A stretch of DNA of 64,000 bases from assembly GCA_963971535.1 (NCBI GenBank), contig OZ020592.1, positions 120,894,690-120,958,689 of the forward strand, written 5' to 3'. This DNA is from Notolepis coatsorum. Its lineage: Eukaryota > Chordata > Actinopteri > Aulopiformes > Paralepididae. This document shows positions 36,045 to 46,672 of the stretch, one piece after another. Within the stretch, counting starts at the first letter, position 1; each line of letters opens with the position of its first letter. The position numbers were made by a program, and so were the translations under genes. Under the pieces are notes generated by a model that was given only the letters and a program-made list of their open reading frames with translations, had not been told where the DNA came from and ran no database searches.

Positions 36045-36250
36045 TTAACCCTTTGATGCATACAGTCACGCCAATATGATGAATAATAGTCCCTGCAACA
36101 TATGTTTGCATTAAACCATGAAAATGCTTTAAAACATTATTAAATGAAAAGTTTCAAAAAATGTACTAAGAGTAGTCTATAAAATAAATCTACTGTAAGA
36201 CAATTTATATAAGAACTCTTGGGTGCCTAAGACTTTTGCACAGTACTGTG
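36045..36250. mobile_element. Possible piggyBac and Tc1/mariner terminal fragments
   Basis: TTAACCCTTTGATGCATACA resembles a piggyBac terminus at its TTAA site. GGTGCCTAAGACTTTTGCAC followed by AGTACTGT near 36222-36249 resembles a Tc1-like fish transposon end. Both are single ends. 36251-36465 shows nothing recognisable. Confidence 0.4.
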
Positions 36251-36465
36251 TTTTCTATCCACTTTAGCCAAACACACATACATATATACACACTACTGTG
36301 AGACAATAATAATCACACACAAAGGGATAATGGCTTATAGCAGACTTAATGATTTTATAATATTTCAGATAATGAAATTAAATGTTTATCATCAACTATC
36401 CAGTTAGTATTTATATTGTAACGTTTGGCCACTTTAAATCATTGAACGTTGAATGACGAGCACTC

Positions 36466-37003
36466 ATTCAAGGGTACTACGACTATGCTTGCACCTCATG
36501 GTACCAAAGCACCTCAAAGGCGCTAAAAACAAAATTACAAACATCTCAAAACAAACTGGTCAGACTACAGCTTGACCTTACTCCTAGAACCCACCTCACC
36601 CCTGCCCACTTTGACAACCTAGGATGGCTTAGAGTAGACGACAGAGTACAGCAACTTGCAATGGGCCTGGTCTACAAGATACACTACACGACTAAGGTAC
36701 CCATGTACATGTCAAAATACTTCCCAAAGGTCAGTGAATACCACGACCACAACACCAGAGGGAGCTCTACAAATCATGTTAAACCCAGATTCAGCTCAAA
36801 CAAGGGACTAAAAACGTTCGCAATTATGCCACATCAATGTGGAACGCCCTACCCAAAGCTGTAAAGGAATATGAATCACTACCCACTTTCAAAACCACTC
36901 TCAAAGAACACCTACGGGAGACTGCAATTCGAAACTGACCCCTGTAAATGTCCAAACCCCCCCACCCCCACCTAATAGACAGTCCCCTCCCCACCCTATG
37001 TAT
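36466..37003 (+). pseudogene. LINE-H C-terminal fragment, 5' part
   Basis: 5'-truncated non-LTR element. The translation reads LIQGYYDYACTSWYQSTSKA, QTSQNKLVRL, RTHLTPAHFDNLGWLRVDD and KYFPKVSEYHDHNTRGSSTN, with a frameshift near 36820 before SMWNALPKAVKEYESLP-like sequence. Same family as 51653-53150. These are the post-RT motifs of jockey/I-superfamily LINEs. The 3' UTR is split by hAT I and resumes at 39129. Confidence 0.8.
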
Positions 37004-37778
37004 CAGTGGAGGTTTCTCTATGACAACACGTGAAATACAAATTCACTCATAATTCATAATTATTATTAATTTACATATACCTATATTTTTTTATTATTAT
37101 TATTATTTTTTTTTATTATAAATGTCAGTGAATTTTCTTTTCTTCAGAAATTGCCAAAATTGACAGCTCTGAGCAGGCCTGCACTGCAGTATTGCCTGCA
37201 GTAATTATTCGTGCAGAATATCTGCACAGGTTGACCCATTGTTAAATAAATAATAAATAACAGCCAATCAAAATAGGCTATTAACTTCATCTAAGCACGG
37301 ACTGTGCAGTTAAACTCTTGCCATTGAATGGAGGATTTAATGATTGACAGCCCTTGACATCCAATACACGGAGGTTGAATGATTGGCAGCCTTGCAAATC
37401 CAATCAGAGTCTGCCTGGTAAAATACATGCAGAACTGCAGCTGGGCTGGCGTCAGTGTTCTAGTCAAAGTTGTGTTCCATCATCTCATGTGTGCATTTTG
37501 CCTGAAGAAGAACATTAATTTGCCTAATATAATCATTCATATTTTAAGATCTTTATTCACTTGTTCACTTATTGTTGTGCACTGGATGATATATATATTT
37601 GTTTTATCTCAGTTGAAGACTAGTGTAGTTGTAGTTGACGTGAACGTGCCATCTTGGACAGTGAAGGCAAGCTAACTTGTAGCTAGTAGTTTACAGTACA
37701 GCTGTAACAACACACAGTAGGCTAAATTAAACGTTGCGCCAACATTAGGACCGAAGTATAAACCAGCAACTGAGCAAC

Positions 37779-37815
37779 ATGAAGAAGTGGACTTATGCAC
37801 CTGGATCAGAAAAAA
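37779..37815 (+). pseudogene. Putative first exon of hAT transposase
   Basis: ATG followed by KKWTYAPGSEK and then a consensus GTAAGT donor. Short basic leader exons of the K-R/K-x-Y-x-S/P-G-S-E-K type start several fish hAT/ZMYM-like transposases (from memory). No downstream exon is recognisable in the element. Confidence 0.4.
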
Positions 37816-37869
37816 GTAAGTTGTAGTGTTTGTAAAACGAAAGCCTGATTAGCCTGGATGCTAACGTTA

Positions 37870-38515
37870 GCTAACTGTTTAGAGAACAATACATACTTGT
37901 AGTAGACTTGATTAAGGGATTGCAATGTTGTTAACTTGGCTATGTCACACATAAACACAATGTAATGTATCACGTTGGCTGCTGGCTGCTAATGCAGCCT
38001 GCAGATAATATTTGCATGTGCACTGTGTTAGTGTAAATTAATGAATGTTGCCGCTAGCTTGTGGCTAGGCTAGCGTTCTTTGCTAATGGCTAACGTTAGC
38101 TAGCCGAATTGTTTAGAGACTTAATTAAGGGATTGCAACGTTGTTAACTTGGCTATGTCACACATAAACACAATGTAATGTATCATGTTGGCTGCTGGCT
38201 GCTAATGCAGCCTGCAGATAATTTGCATGTGCACTGTGTTAGTGTAAATGAATGAATGTTGCCGCTAGCTTGTGGCTAGGCTAGCGTTCTTTGCTAATGG
38301 CTAACGTTAGCTAGTCGAATTGTTTAGAGACTTGAATAAGGGAATGAAATGTTGTTAACTTGGCTATGTCACATATAAACACAATGTAATGTATCACGTT
38401 GGCTGCTGGCTGCTAATGCAGCCTGCAGATAATATTTGCATGTGCACTGTGTTAGTGGTGCTGCCTAAATGAATGAATGTTTGCCGCTAGCTTGCGGCTA
38501 GGCTAGCGTACGTTG
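37870..38515 (+). repeat. 213-bp tandem triplication inside hAT I
   Basis: Three copies of a unit with GTTGTTAACTTGGCTATGTC, GCTGCTAATGCAGCCTGCAG and CTAACGTTAGCTAG. Copies start near 37900, 38112 and 38325 with few differences. Confidence 0.9.
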
Positions 38516-38716
38516 CACTGATCTAGTGACTAGTGCCTCTGTGGAGGAGGAAGTAAACATTGCCAGGCATTCTGGTCATTGTAGTTCTCCCTCTTTTCAC
38601 CGACAGTTAAGGGAGACATGACATGCTGGTTTGATGAAATGTATAGTGTAAATGAAATGAATAGTGTATGTATATTCAATAGTAGTATTGATAGTATATT
38701 AGCCACTGTATACTGT

Positions 38717-38840
38717 ACATGGTCTGCTTGGTTTGATCGGGCCGCCGAGCCATGGTCTGCTTGGTTTGATCGGGCCGCCGAGCCATGGTCTAGTTGGTTT
38801 GATCGGGCCACCGAGCCATGGTCTGCTTGGTATGATTTAG
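38717..38840 (+). repeat. 33-bp minisatellite in hAT I
   Basis: About 3.5 copies of a unit containing CATGGTCTGCTTGGTTTGAT; open in frame on both strands only because 33 is divisible by three. Confidence 0.9.
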
Positions 38841-39128
38841 GGGAGTGGTCTGCCCTGCGGGGGGGCCCCGACATATTGCGCAACACCACTGCATACCATT
38901 GACTCAGAAAGGTCTGTTTTATTGAAATCGTCACAGCAGTATAGTTTGTTTATACTTCAGAAGGATGATATTTAAACATGGTCCCCAAAATGAATGGAAG
39001 CGAATGAGGAGCCTGACACCTGGGAGAAATGGGGGTGTTGCAGCGTTGGGGATGTTTAAAAAATATAATTTAATATATAATATAATAATTTGTGCTTCAC
39101 CTAAAAATTTGGTCAGCAGCCTCCACTG

Positions 39129-39770
<642 letters not shown>

Positions 39771-39827
39771 CAGTGACAGCACTTAAATAATACCACGGTA
39801 TAATATCATTTGAACCATGATATGGGC

Positions 39828-40133
39828 GGCCGGGTAGCGCAGCGGACTAAGTGCCTGCCTACCACCACAGAGACACTGGTATCGAATCCAGCTGTCAGCG
39901 GTACCTCCGGCTTGCTCGGTCGTCCATACTAACCAATTGGCAGTGTTAGCGGGTGGGAAGCCGGCGGTGTGTGTATCCTGGTTGTTGTAAACAGCGACTC
40001 CTACAGGTCGGTCGGGGCGCCTGCTCAGCGAGGGAGGGAACTGGGGGAAGTAGTGTGAGTAATTGAATATGTTTCTGTTGATTGTCTTTACTGTTATTAC
40101 TAATATTATGGTATTTTATTGCTTAATATATAT
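39828..40133 (+). mobile_element. tRNA-derived SINE with LINE-K-like 3' region
   Basis: The head has box A (TAGCGCAGCGG) and box B (GGTATCGAATCC) of a Pol III tRNA promoter, 45 bp apart. The body is GC-rich. The 3' part (40060-40133, TGTTTCTGTTGATTGTC and ATTTTATTGCTTAATATATA) matches in reverse the 3' UTR of LINE-K at 53235-53320. That is the usual sign that a SINE borrows a LINE's enzymes. The 3' end is cut by hAT S. Confidence 0.8.
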
Positions 40134-40138
40134 GCAGG

Positions 40139-41324
40139 CAGGGAGCGAAATTAACTTTTTGACTCACCGGCCAGTGGCGGGTAGATGGGAGGAGTCTACC
40201 CGCCAAGCATATTTCGTACCTGCCAAAAAAAATTTGATTAAAAAAAATATATATATATATTTTATATAAAAAAAATTTTTTAAATAAAATATATATTATA
40301 TAATCATACTTGTAGTTGTATTATCTGCGAGACATCGCCACCATGCAATAAGTCAAAATGCTTGCTATCTGCAAACAGCTCCACTGTCTGTGTGTATACT
40401 TGAGTAGCCTCCAGCTCCAGCAAGGATTCTCCGGCCCTGCAGCTAGACCCTATATTCAGCTAGACCCTACATTCAGCATGCAAGGATTCTCCGGCGATGC
40501 AGCTGGACCCTATTTATAACGTTACGGTTATTTTGTCAAATCACATTCAACATGCCCTCAGCTAGAATACGCATTCAATCAATGTTATAAGACATTGATA
40601 TCAGGAGCTATCTGTAGCTACTGCTAGCCCGGTAGATAACGTTAAGACAATTTAGTTTACTGGGACAGATCGATCTAAGTGAGCTAGCTAACGCGAGCTA
40701 GCTAACGAGGGAACGGAGGTATTATGCAGCTCATGGAGGTCCGATCTAGACTAGAGCAGACTGCTACCATTCTGAGAGCTTAACGTTAGCACTAGAGCTG
40801 CGGGCGAGCTGCTACCATTCTGAGAGCTTAACGTTAGCACTAGATGCTGCGGGCGAGCTGCTACCATTCTGAGAGCTTAACGTTAGCACTAGAGCTGCGG
40901 GCGAGCTGCTACCATTCTGAGAGCTTAACGTTAGCACTAGAGCTGCGGGCGAGCTGCTATCATTCTGAGAGCTTAACGTTAGCAGTGGCACTAGAGCTGC
41001 GGGCCGCTCTGTGTTGATACGAGCAGAAGCCAATAGCATCCCGCTGCAGGGCTGGCCCGGCTGGGCGGATATGACTCGTTGCCACGTTTTTTTTCAAAAT
41101 AAGAATATCATACGAACCGAATGCTGCTAACTGCCGGAGCCATCGATATTATGACTCTAGCTGCGCTTGGGCCGGAAATGAGACCCGCACAGATTTTCAA
41201 AATAAGAGTATCGTTATGAACTACACGTCCACACGCCACACGGCGGGCAGGGCTCTCAGTGGCAAGCGCCAAAGGTAAAAACTGAGCGCCCCTGGCGGGC
41301 GGCAGGCTTTAATTTCGCCCCCTG
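40139..41324. mobile_element. hAT element S
   Basis: 1,186 bp, termini CAGGGAGCGAAATTAA and TTAATTTCGCCCCCTG, perfect 8-bp TSD TATGCAGG (40131-40138 and 41325-41332). No transposase recognised. Inside lies a 48-bp minisatellite. Confidence 0.93.
40760..41000. repeat. 48-bp minisatellite in hAT S
   Basis: About 4.5 copies containing GCTACCATTCTGAGAGCTTA and ACGTTAGCACTAGAGCTGCG; reads as a 16-residue repeat only by arithmetic. Confidence 0.92.
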
Positions 41325-41499
41325 TATGCAGGCATTAAAGCGTTCCGTCTTGAGCAGTCATCTCTCACAGCCACACTGCTGCTGCACGGCTTGCCCCTCC
41401 TCCTCCTCCTCCTCCTCCCCCTCCCAGACCCGTCATGTCAACAAACCACGGCAAGAGTCGAGAGCATGAGCACCGCAGAGCTCCTCTTTCAACATAACA

Positions 41500-42030
41500 A
41501 GCATTAAACAAAATGGCCCAGTCATCTATTCACTTTTGTTTAATACATGAGGCGTTGTCTAATGTTATCTAGCTACTGATAGCTCCTGATATCATCACTG
41601 GCATTCGTTTTTACAAGTGCTGGCTAGCGTTGGCTAACTAGCTATCGCTCGTGAGCTAACGTTAGCTACCGAGCTAACGTTACTGTTTAAACAAAACTAC
41701 ACAGTCAACTATTTTAGTTTAATACATGAGGCGTTGTCTAACTGGCTAGCTACTGATAGCTCCTGATATCAACAAATGCGCATTTCAGTTTAAGAATGAT
41801 AGGTGTTCTGAAGGTCCAATAGGGATGCCCTGTGCCGATCGATCGGCCAGCATGAGACCTCCGTTAGCTAGGTAGCTCACGTTAGCTCACTGTTTTAACG
41901 AAATGACCCAGTAAACTAAATAGTTCACTTTATTTAATACATGATGCATTGTCTAACGTCATCTAGCCGGCTAGCAGTAGCTACAGATAGCTCCTGATAT
42001 CAATGTCTTATAACATAATTTACATGATTC
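41500..42030. repeat. Degenerate roughly 200-bp tandem repeat
   Basis: TTTAATACATGAGGCGTTGT followed by CTACTGATAGCTCCTGATAT recurs near 41540, 41720 and 41935 at spacings of about 180-210 bp. The motifs are shared with hAT S (inverse of 40590-40640). The preceding 41333-41500 holds a short CTC repeat (41400-41425) and nothing else I recognise. Confidence 0.75.
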
Positions 42031-42039
42031 GTTTTTGCA

Positions 42040-42300
42040 TTGGCTAATTAGCTATCATGCTCCATAACAACACTGCGAAGATGGCAATGTTGAATGTGAT
42101 TTGACCAATAGGGTCCAGCTGCAGCGCCGGAGAATCCTGGCTGCAGCTGGAGGCTACTCGAGTATACACAGACAGTGGAGCTGTTTGCAGATAGCGAGCA
42201 TTTTGACTTGTTGCGTGGTGGCGATGTCTCGCAGATAATACAACTACAAGTATAATTATATAATATATATATTTATAATAAAAAAAATTACCAACAGGGA
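42040..42300. mobile_element. Inverted partial copy of hAT S
   Basis: The reverse complement of this segment matches 40290-40580, including TTATCTGCGAGACATCGCCA and CAAACAGCTCCACTGTCTGT. It forms a 1.5-kb-spaced inverted pair with hAT S. Confidence 0.85.
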
Positions 42301-42539
42301 ACTGCATCCAACATTACAACCCCTGAGTCTGAGGTAAGGACACATTTAAATCACAGAAGTGTAATGTTAGTCTATTGGAACTGTATGTTATCGACACGTT
42401 CTAGTTATAGCTGCTTATTATCTTTGTGCTTACAATAATCAAAATGTACGGTACACAGTTGGTCTCACCCTCTGTGCCATTATCAGCACAAAATGTCCCC
42501 ATATGATCAAATCGACGTTGATAGATTATATATATTTAA

Positions 42540-42634
42540 TTTTTTTTGGGACGGTTTACATTCACTTTGGGACGGTTAAAACTGTATTTCGAGACGGTTC
42601 TGGGACGGTGGTGAAAAAAGTTAGTCTGGAGCCC
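42540..42634. mobile_element. hAT right terminus fragment
   Basis: Ends GACGGTGGTGAAAAAAGTTA then GTCTGGAGCCCTG; read in reverse, CAGGGCTCCAGACTAAC is a common fish hAT terminus. The left partner is not located. 42301-42539 shows nothing else recognisable. Confidence 0.45.
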
Positions 42635-42895
42635 TGTACAGTCTCCTCCCCATCATATGTATAATCTCTGTTAGGATCTATGGGTAACAGTACTGTATAT
42701 TTGCATATCGTATATGTCACAAATGAAACATTACTATATACCTGTAGTATGTCATGTATGTCGAATTGAAAATGGGGGACCCTGATGTAAACAAGACGAA
42801 CGTCTTTCTCTGGTCTGCATCCCCTTAACAATTGTGTGTATTGAGCTGTACTGTATTGTACCCATTCTGCAATCTGTTAAATATTGATTGATTGA
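42635..42895 (+). mobile_element. LINE-H 3' UTR, sense copy
   Basis: ACAGTCTCCTCCCCATCATA through GCAATCTGTTAAATA, followed by three TTGA-type tail units shared with the next, opposite copy. Confidence 0.8.
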
Positions 42896-43145
42896 TTGTT
42901 ATTAACAGATTGCAGAATGTGTACAATACAGTACAGCTCAATACACACAATTGTTAAGGGGATGCAGACCAGAGAAAGACGTTCGTCTTGTTTACATCAG
43001 GGTCCCCCATTTTCAATTCATCATAACATATATGACATACATGACATACAGATAGACAATACTGCTACATTTATACATTTATGACATACCAGATTTACAA
43101 ATACAGTATTGTTTGTGATACAATAAGAGTCTAAAAAAGAGTATA
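42896..43145 (-). mobile_element. LINE-H 3' UTR, antisense copy
   Basis: Tail-to-tail with the preceding copy, making a palindrome of more than 250 bp per arm centred near 42890. It ends at oligo-G tracts (43185-43260) that truncate it against a Tx1-type LINE. Confidence 0.8.
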
Positions 43146-43264
43146 TACATTTGACGAAGAAACTGTACATTGGAGTAGGTTGGGTGGAGGGGGGGGGGAC
43201 CTGTACATTGGAGGTGGGGGGGGGGGGGGGGGGGGGGGGTTGGATGGGAGGGGGGGGGGGTAAC

Positions 43265-43378
43265 TTAGTTTCCCTCGAGGAAACTATTTTTCTGTTTTGC
43301 ATAGTTGGAAAACAGCCCCCTTTTCACACCATCCCTAGCACCGTTAATATTAAGGGAGCCTATCCGTAGGACTTCCAT
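43265..43378 (-). pseudogene. Tx1-type LINE ORF2 N-terminus (truncated)
   Basis: Minus strand starts MEVLRIGSLNINGARDGVKR, the opening of an AP-endonuclease domain (SLNINGxRD, N as metal-site residue) of Tx1/L1-clade LINEs. About 30 codons remain before truncation at the G-rich junction with LINE-H. Confidence 0.7.
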
Positions 43379-43510
43379 GTGAAAAAAAAAGAGGGAGAAA
43401 ACGGAGAACAAAACCCAGAAAAAGAAACCCACCAGCAGATGTGTACCATACAGTTTATACATTATAAACCTGTATTTGATGACAGTCTTTTCCTGACATT
43501 AGTAGCCCAC

Positions 43511-44869
43511 TTATTCAGTCTGAACTTCCTCCTGGGCGTCATGAATCCCCCCCCCCCGTCTGTGGTCTTGGTAGCATGCATCACAGACCTTAAGAACTTT
43601 TCTTGGTCTGGAAAGAAACGACCCAGAGCAAAATTTGTTCCTGTTTTTTGTTTCCCTAAGAAACCGGGTGAGCTGCCTTACATCCTCCTTTCCTAGATCC
43701 TCACTCTCACTTCCAGATAAAGATGCCTCTCCATCAGACTCAATCTCCCTCTCCGTAGCACCCCCCTCTAAATCCATCCCCTCCTCATCAGCTACACTCT
43801 CCTTCCCATTCTGCCCCATGCTAGAAGGCTTATTTCAAGCCGACACCACCCCAGAGGGCCCCCCCTGCTCAACCACTTTACCCCCCCCTCCCCCCTCCCT
43901 CCACAACACCACTGGCCTCTGTGTTACCTTTACTCCCCCTTACAACCACGGGGGGAAGGGCCCCCCCCCCCCCCCTCCATCTGATAAATCTAGCACCGGC
44001 CCTGGCTGTGCGCCTGTTTCGAGAGCGTGCTTACTCCCGCCTGTCCCTGCAGCTTGTCTATCCAGCACCAGCTCCTCTGTCTCATTAGCAGCACCCTCCA
44101 CTCCTCCTGCAGCTTCTCCCTCCACCACAACCTCCTCCTCTGTCTCAGTAGCTTCCGCCACTCCTCCTGTATCTGCCTGTTGCTCTCCAGTGTTTACAAT
44201 ACTAACCTCTACTATTTTTTTTACTTTGCTGACGCGATGCCCCTCCCGCTGCGCGTTTTGGATGCGGGCAAGCGAATCGCTTATGCCCAATATCCCCGCA
44301 CTCAAAACAACGCAAGCTGTCGGTGCTCGCATACACAGCATACAAGCCCTCACCAACCTTCACGTTGAACCTCACATTTAACGTTTGATTTGCGTTTTTC
44401 AAATACATAAACACTTGCCTACGTAACAAGAGTACATGCTTCAGCCCAGGTTCCTTACACCCAAGAGCAATAGGTCTGAATCCAACCTCCCGAAGCGGAT
44501 CAGCTCCCTTGACAGAGCCTCGTCTTTGATAAACGGAGGTATATTAGACACAACTACCCTCGTAGCTGGTGCCGACAGTGGCGACACGGCCACAAGTACA
44601 TCCTTCACCCAAATGCCACTGGCAATCACTTTTCTTACCAAACTTTCTTTTTTCAAAAATACCACCACAGCCTTATTCATCCTCGATGCATACGCAAGAT
44701 TTTCGCATCCTACCTGTTCACCGACAGCCTTCAAAACCTCTTCCACCGTAGCATTTCCCTCGGGCACACGCCTCACTCCGCGTCGGAGCGACACAGACTC
44801 AGGTCCTCCTGACTGCGAGGCCATGTCACTGGCCTGCAGCGCGCCGCCTCCACTCACCAAACAATACAC
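43511..44869 (-). pseudogene. Tx1-type LINE ORF1 (frameshifted)
   Basis: Minus-strand coding remains in several frames. 44441-44869 holds an RRM-like block (VVVSNIPPFIKDEALSREL). 44202-44429 continues RRQVFMYLKN and a CX2CX4HX4C zinc knuckle (CFECGDIGHKRFAC). Acidic linkers follow (43940-44200), and the C-terminus (43511-43819) contains LTRFLRETKNRNKF. A one-base shift near 44440 and at least one more after the knuckle break the gene. An RRM-like block plus knuckle is the Tx1/L1 ORF1 layout. 44870-45035 looks like its 5' leader. C-runs near 43962 and 43545 may be further slippage sites. Confidence 0.75.
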
Positions 44870-45039
44870 TCGCCTCCAACACTATACACTCGCACCACTT
44901 ACCCTGATAGGAACAAATAACCCATAAAACCACACACTGTGCACGTAGAGAAGAAACGGAAAAAGAAACACAATTAAGGGGGAAAATAAGAAAAATACCC
45001 TCCACAAAAACTCCGCTCAAGCCAATCTCACTCCCAGCA

Positions 45040-45120
45040 TGCAGCATGAGAGAGAGAGAGAGAGACAGAGACAGACATGGAGAGAGAGACACACACATGG
45101 AGAGAGAGAGAGACAGAGAA

Positions 45121-45185
<65 letters not shown>

Positions 45186-45198
45186 GAGAGAGAGAGAA
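45040..45198. repeat. (GA)n and (CAGA)n microsatellites
   Basis: GA-rich tract, then about 16 CAGA units at 45124-45184. Confidence 0.95.
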
Positions 45199-45298
45199 GG
45201 GTGGGGATAAAGAAACGGTGATCTTCTAAAGTACACAAAGCTGGGTACCATTTGAAATGTTCCAATACTTGATTCCCGTTCCAATCTTCCCCCGAAGA

Positions 45299-45352
45299 GA
45301 TCGCCGCCCCGCCCCGCCCCGCCCCGCCCCGCCCCGCCCCGCCCCGCCCCGT
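45299..45352. repeat. (CCCCG)n pentanucleotide repeat
   Basis: About ten CCCCG units, GC 100%, giving G-quadruplex potential on the minus strand. 45353-45560 shows nothing recognisable. Confidence 0.95.
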
Positions 45353-45564
45353 GCACAGTACTCCTTCCAGAACCCGTCTCTGTGGAATGAAAGCACATAA
45401 TATGATATAGTACTCATTATTTTCTATGTATTATTTGTAGTACACATCATTAGCTTCTCTAAATACAATCAGATGGCCGCACTGAATTGATTTTCCTCAG
45501 TAGACTATTAGGAAACCTGAGAGCTCCCCGTCAGAATCCCCCTGGATACAGTACTACCTCCTGA

Positions 45565-45570
45565 TGCTCC

Positions 45571-45628
<58 letters not shown>

Positions 45629-45772
45629 ATCTCTCTACCTCTCTCTCTATCTCTATTTCTCTCTATCTCTCTATCTCTCTCTATCTCTCTACAGGGGAGA
45701 GAGAGAGGGAGAGGGGGGGAGAGAGAGAGAAATAGAGATAGAGAGAGAGAGAGAGGTGACAGAGAGAGACAT
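45565..45772. repeat. (CT)n followed by (GA)n
   Basis: CT tract to 45690 and GA tract from 45697, a natural foldback. Confidence 0.93.
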
Positions 45773-45784
45773 TAATATATTACA

Positions 45785-45912
45785 TTAATATCTGTTTTGT
45801 AATCCATGTATCTGTTTTGTAATCCATGTTTATGTTATTATTAATCATTTGCTTTGGCAACATGTACAAGTTTTGCGTCATGCCAATAAAGCCATTTGAA
45901 TTTAATTGAATT
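45785..45912 (+). mobile_element. LINE-K 3' end fragment
   Basis: Ends CATGCCAATAAAGCCATTTG then AATTTAATTGAATTT, matching the antisense tail at 53155-53200. A GA microsatellite follows at once. Confidence 0.7.
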
Positions 45913-46061
45913 TAGAGGCAGAGAGAGAGAGAGAGAGGCAGAGAGAGAGAGAGAGGGGGGGAGAGAGACAGAATGTATGGCATCTCCTTACACAATGGCA
46001 CTTTACTGCCTCAACGCTCACTGCATTCTATCACACCCACCGTCACCCCCCCCCCCCCCCC

Positions 46062-46100
<39 letters not shown>
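45913..46100. repeat. GA tract, C23 run and CT tract
   Basis: (GA)n at 45917-45968, a pure C run at 46048-46071, then (CT)n to 46100. The CT tract is the flank of the LINE-H tail that element Q later split. Confidence 0.9.
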
Positions 46101-46104
<4 letters not shown>

Positions 46105-46108
46105 AAAA

Positions 46109-46308
46109 CGACAGGTTATGTATATAACCTAGTTATATGAGTACTGGCTAAGCGTCCCGCTCTTAACCCATTCCGAGATATACCTCATCTCATGTACCTA
46201 TTGTACACCATCAACGAAAAAACAAATACGCCCATCACCTGCCGGGCCCCGCCCCTATAGAGGCGTACTCTATAAGATACTAGGCATGGTCACCAAACAC
46301 TCTTCCTC
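46109..46308 (-). repeat. Element Q left inverted terminal repeat
   Basis: Starts CGACAGGTTATGTATATAAC, giving the dyad GGTTAT-GTAT-ATAACC also seen at the equivalent ends of A and B. Continues CTAAGCGTCCCGCTCTTAA and the shared 140-bp core. Confidence 0.9.
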
Positions 46309-46361
46309 GCCAAAAAACCTGTTTCCAGGAAAAGATTCCTCAAGGGAACTCAGGGCCGCTT

Positions 46362-46453
46362 AAGAGCGGGACGCTTAGCCAGTACTCGTATAATGTCGTT
46401 ATATTATCGTACTTGGCCATTGCGTCCTGCTCTTAAGCCATTCCGAGATATGG
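46362..46453 (-). repeat. Element Q internal complementary region
   Basis: TTAAGAGCGGGACGCTTAGC then CAGTACTCGTATAATGTCG is the complement of the left end without its 19-bp dyad segment. TTATATTATCGTACTTGGCC then ATTGCGTCC is the complement of the right end. The junction lies near 46397. Confidence 0.9.
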
Positions 46454-46672
46454 GGTAGAGCGGACGCGAGGCCCGACAGATGTACCCCCTGAGGACCCGT
46501 AAGCCCACATCAAGGGGTTGGGGAGTCCCGTCACCCCATCCTTCCTAATGAAGGGGGGCGCAGTCAACTCCACCCGAGTGCAAGCAAGAGGGAACTAGAA
46601 CCCCTTGAACACACAGCACAGACGGAACCACGTGTGACCTAACACACTGTGGCCCATACCCACACACTCCTG

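Larger units (their letters stand above)
37004..39128 (+). mobile_element. hAT element I in the LINE-H 3' UTR
   Basis: 2,125 bp with termini CAGTGGAGG and CCTCCACTG (longer on the right: GGTCAGCAGCCTCCACTG). Flanks CTATGTAT and GTATGTAT agree at 7 of 8 bases as a hAT-size TSD, and removing the element restores LINE-H 3' UTR. Contains a putative first transposase exon, a 213-bp tandem triplication and a 33-bp minisatellite. The catalytic domain is missing. Confidence 0.85.

Noticed and set aside
38530..38934. Protein with an 11-residue Asp/Arg/Ala repeat
   Set aside because: A 33-bp minisatellite inside hAT I, open on both strands.
43635..44381. 248-codon plus-strand Pro/Ser-rich frame
   Set aside because: Complement of the frameshifted Tx1-type ORF1 acidic linkers; no support of its own.
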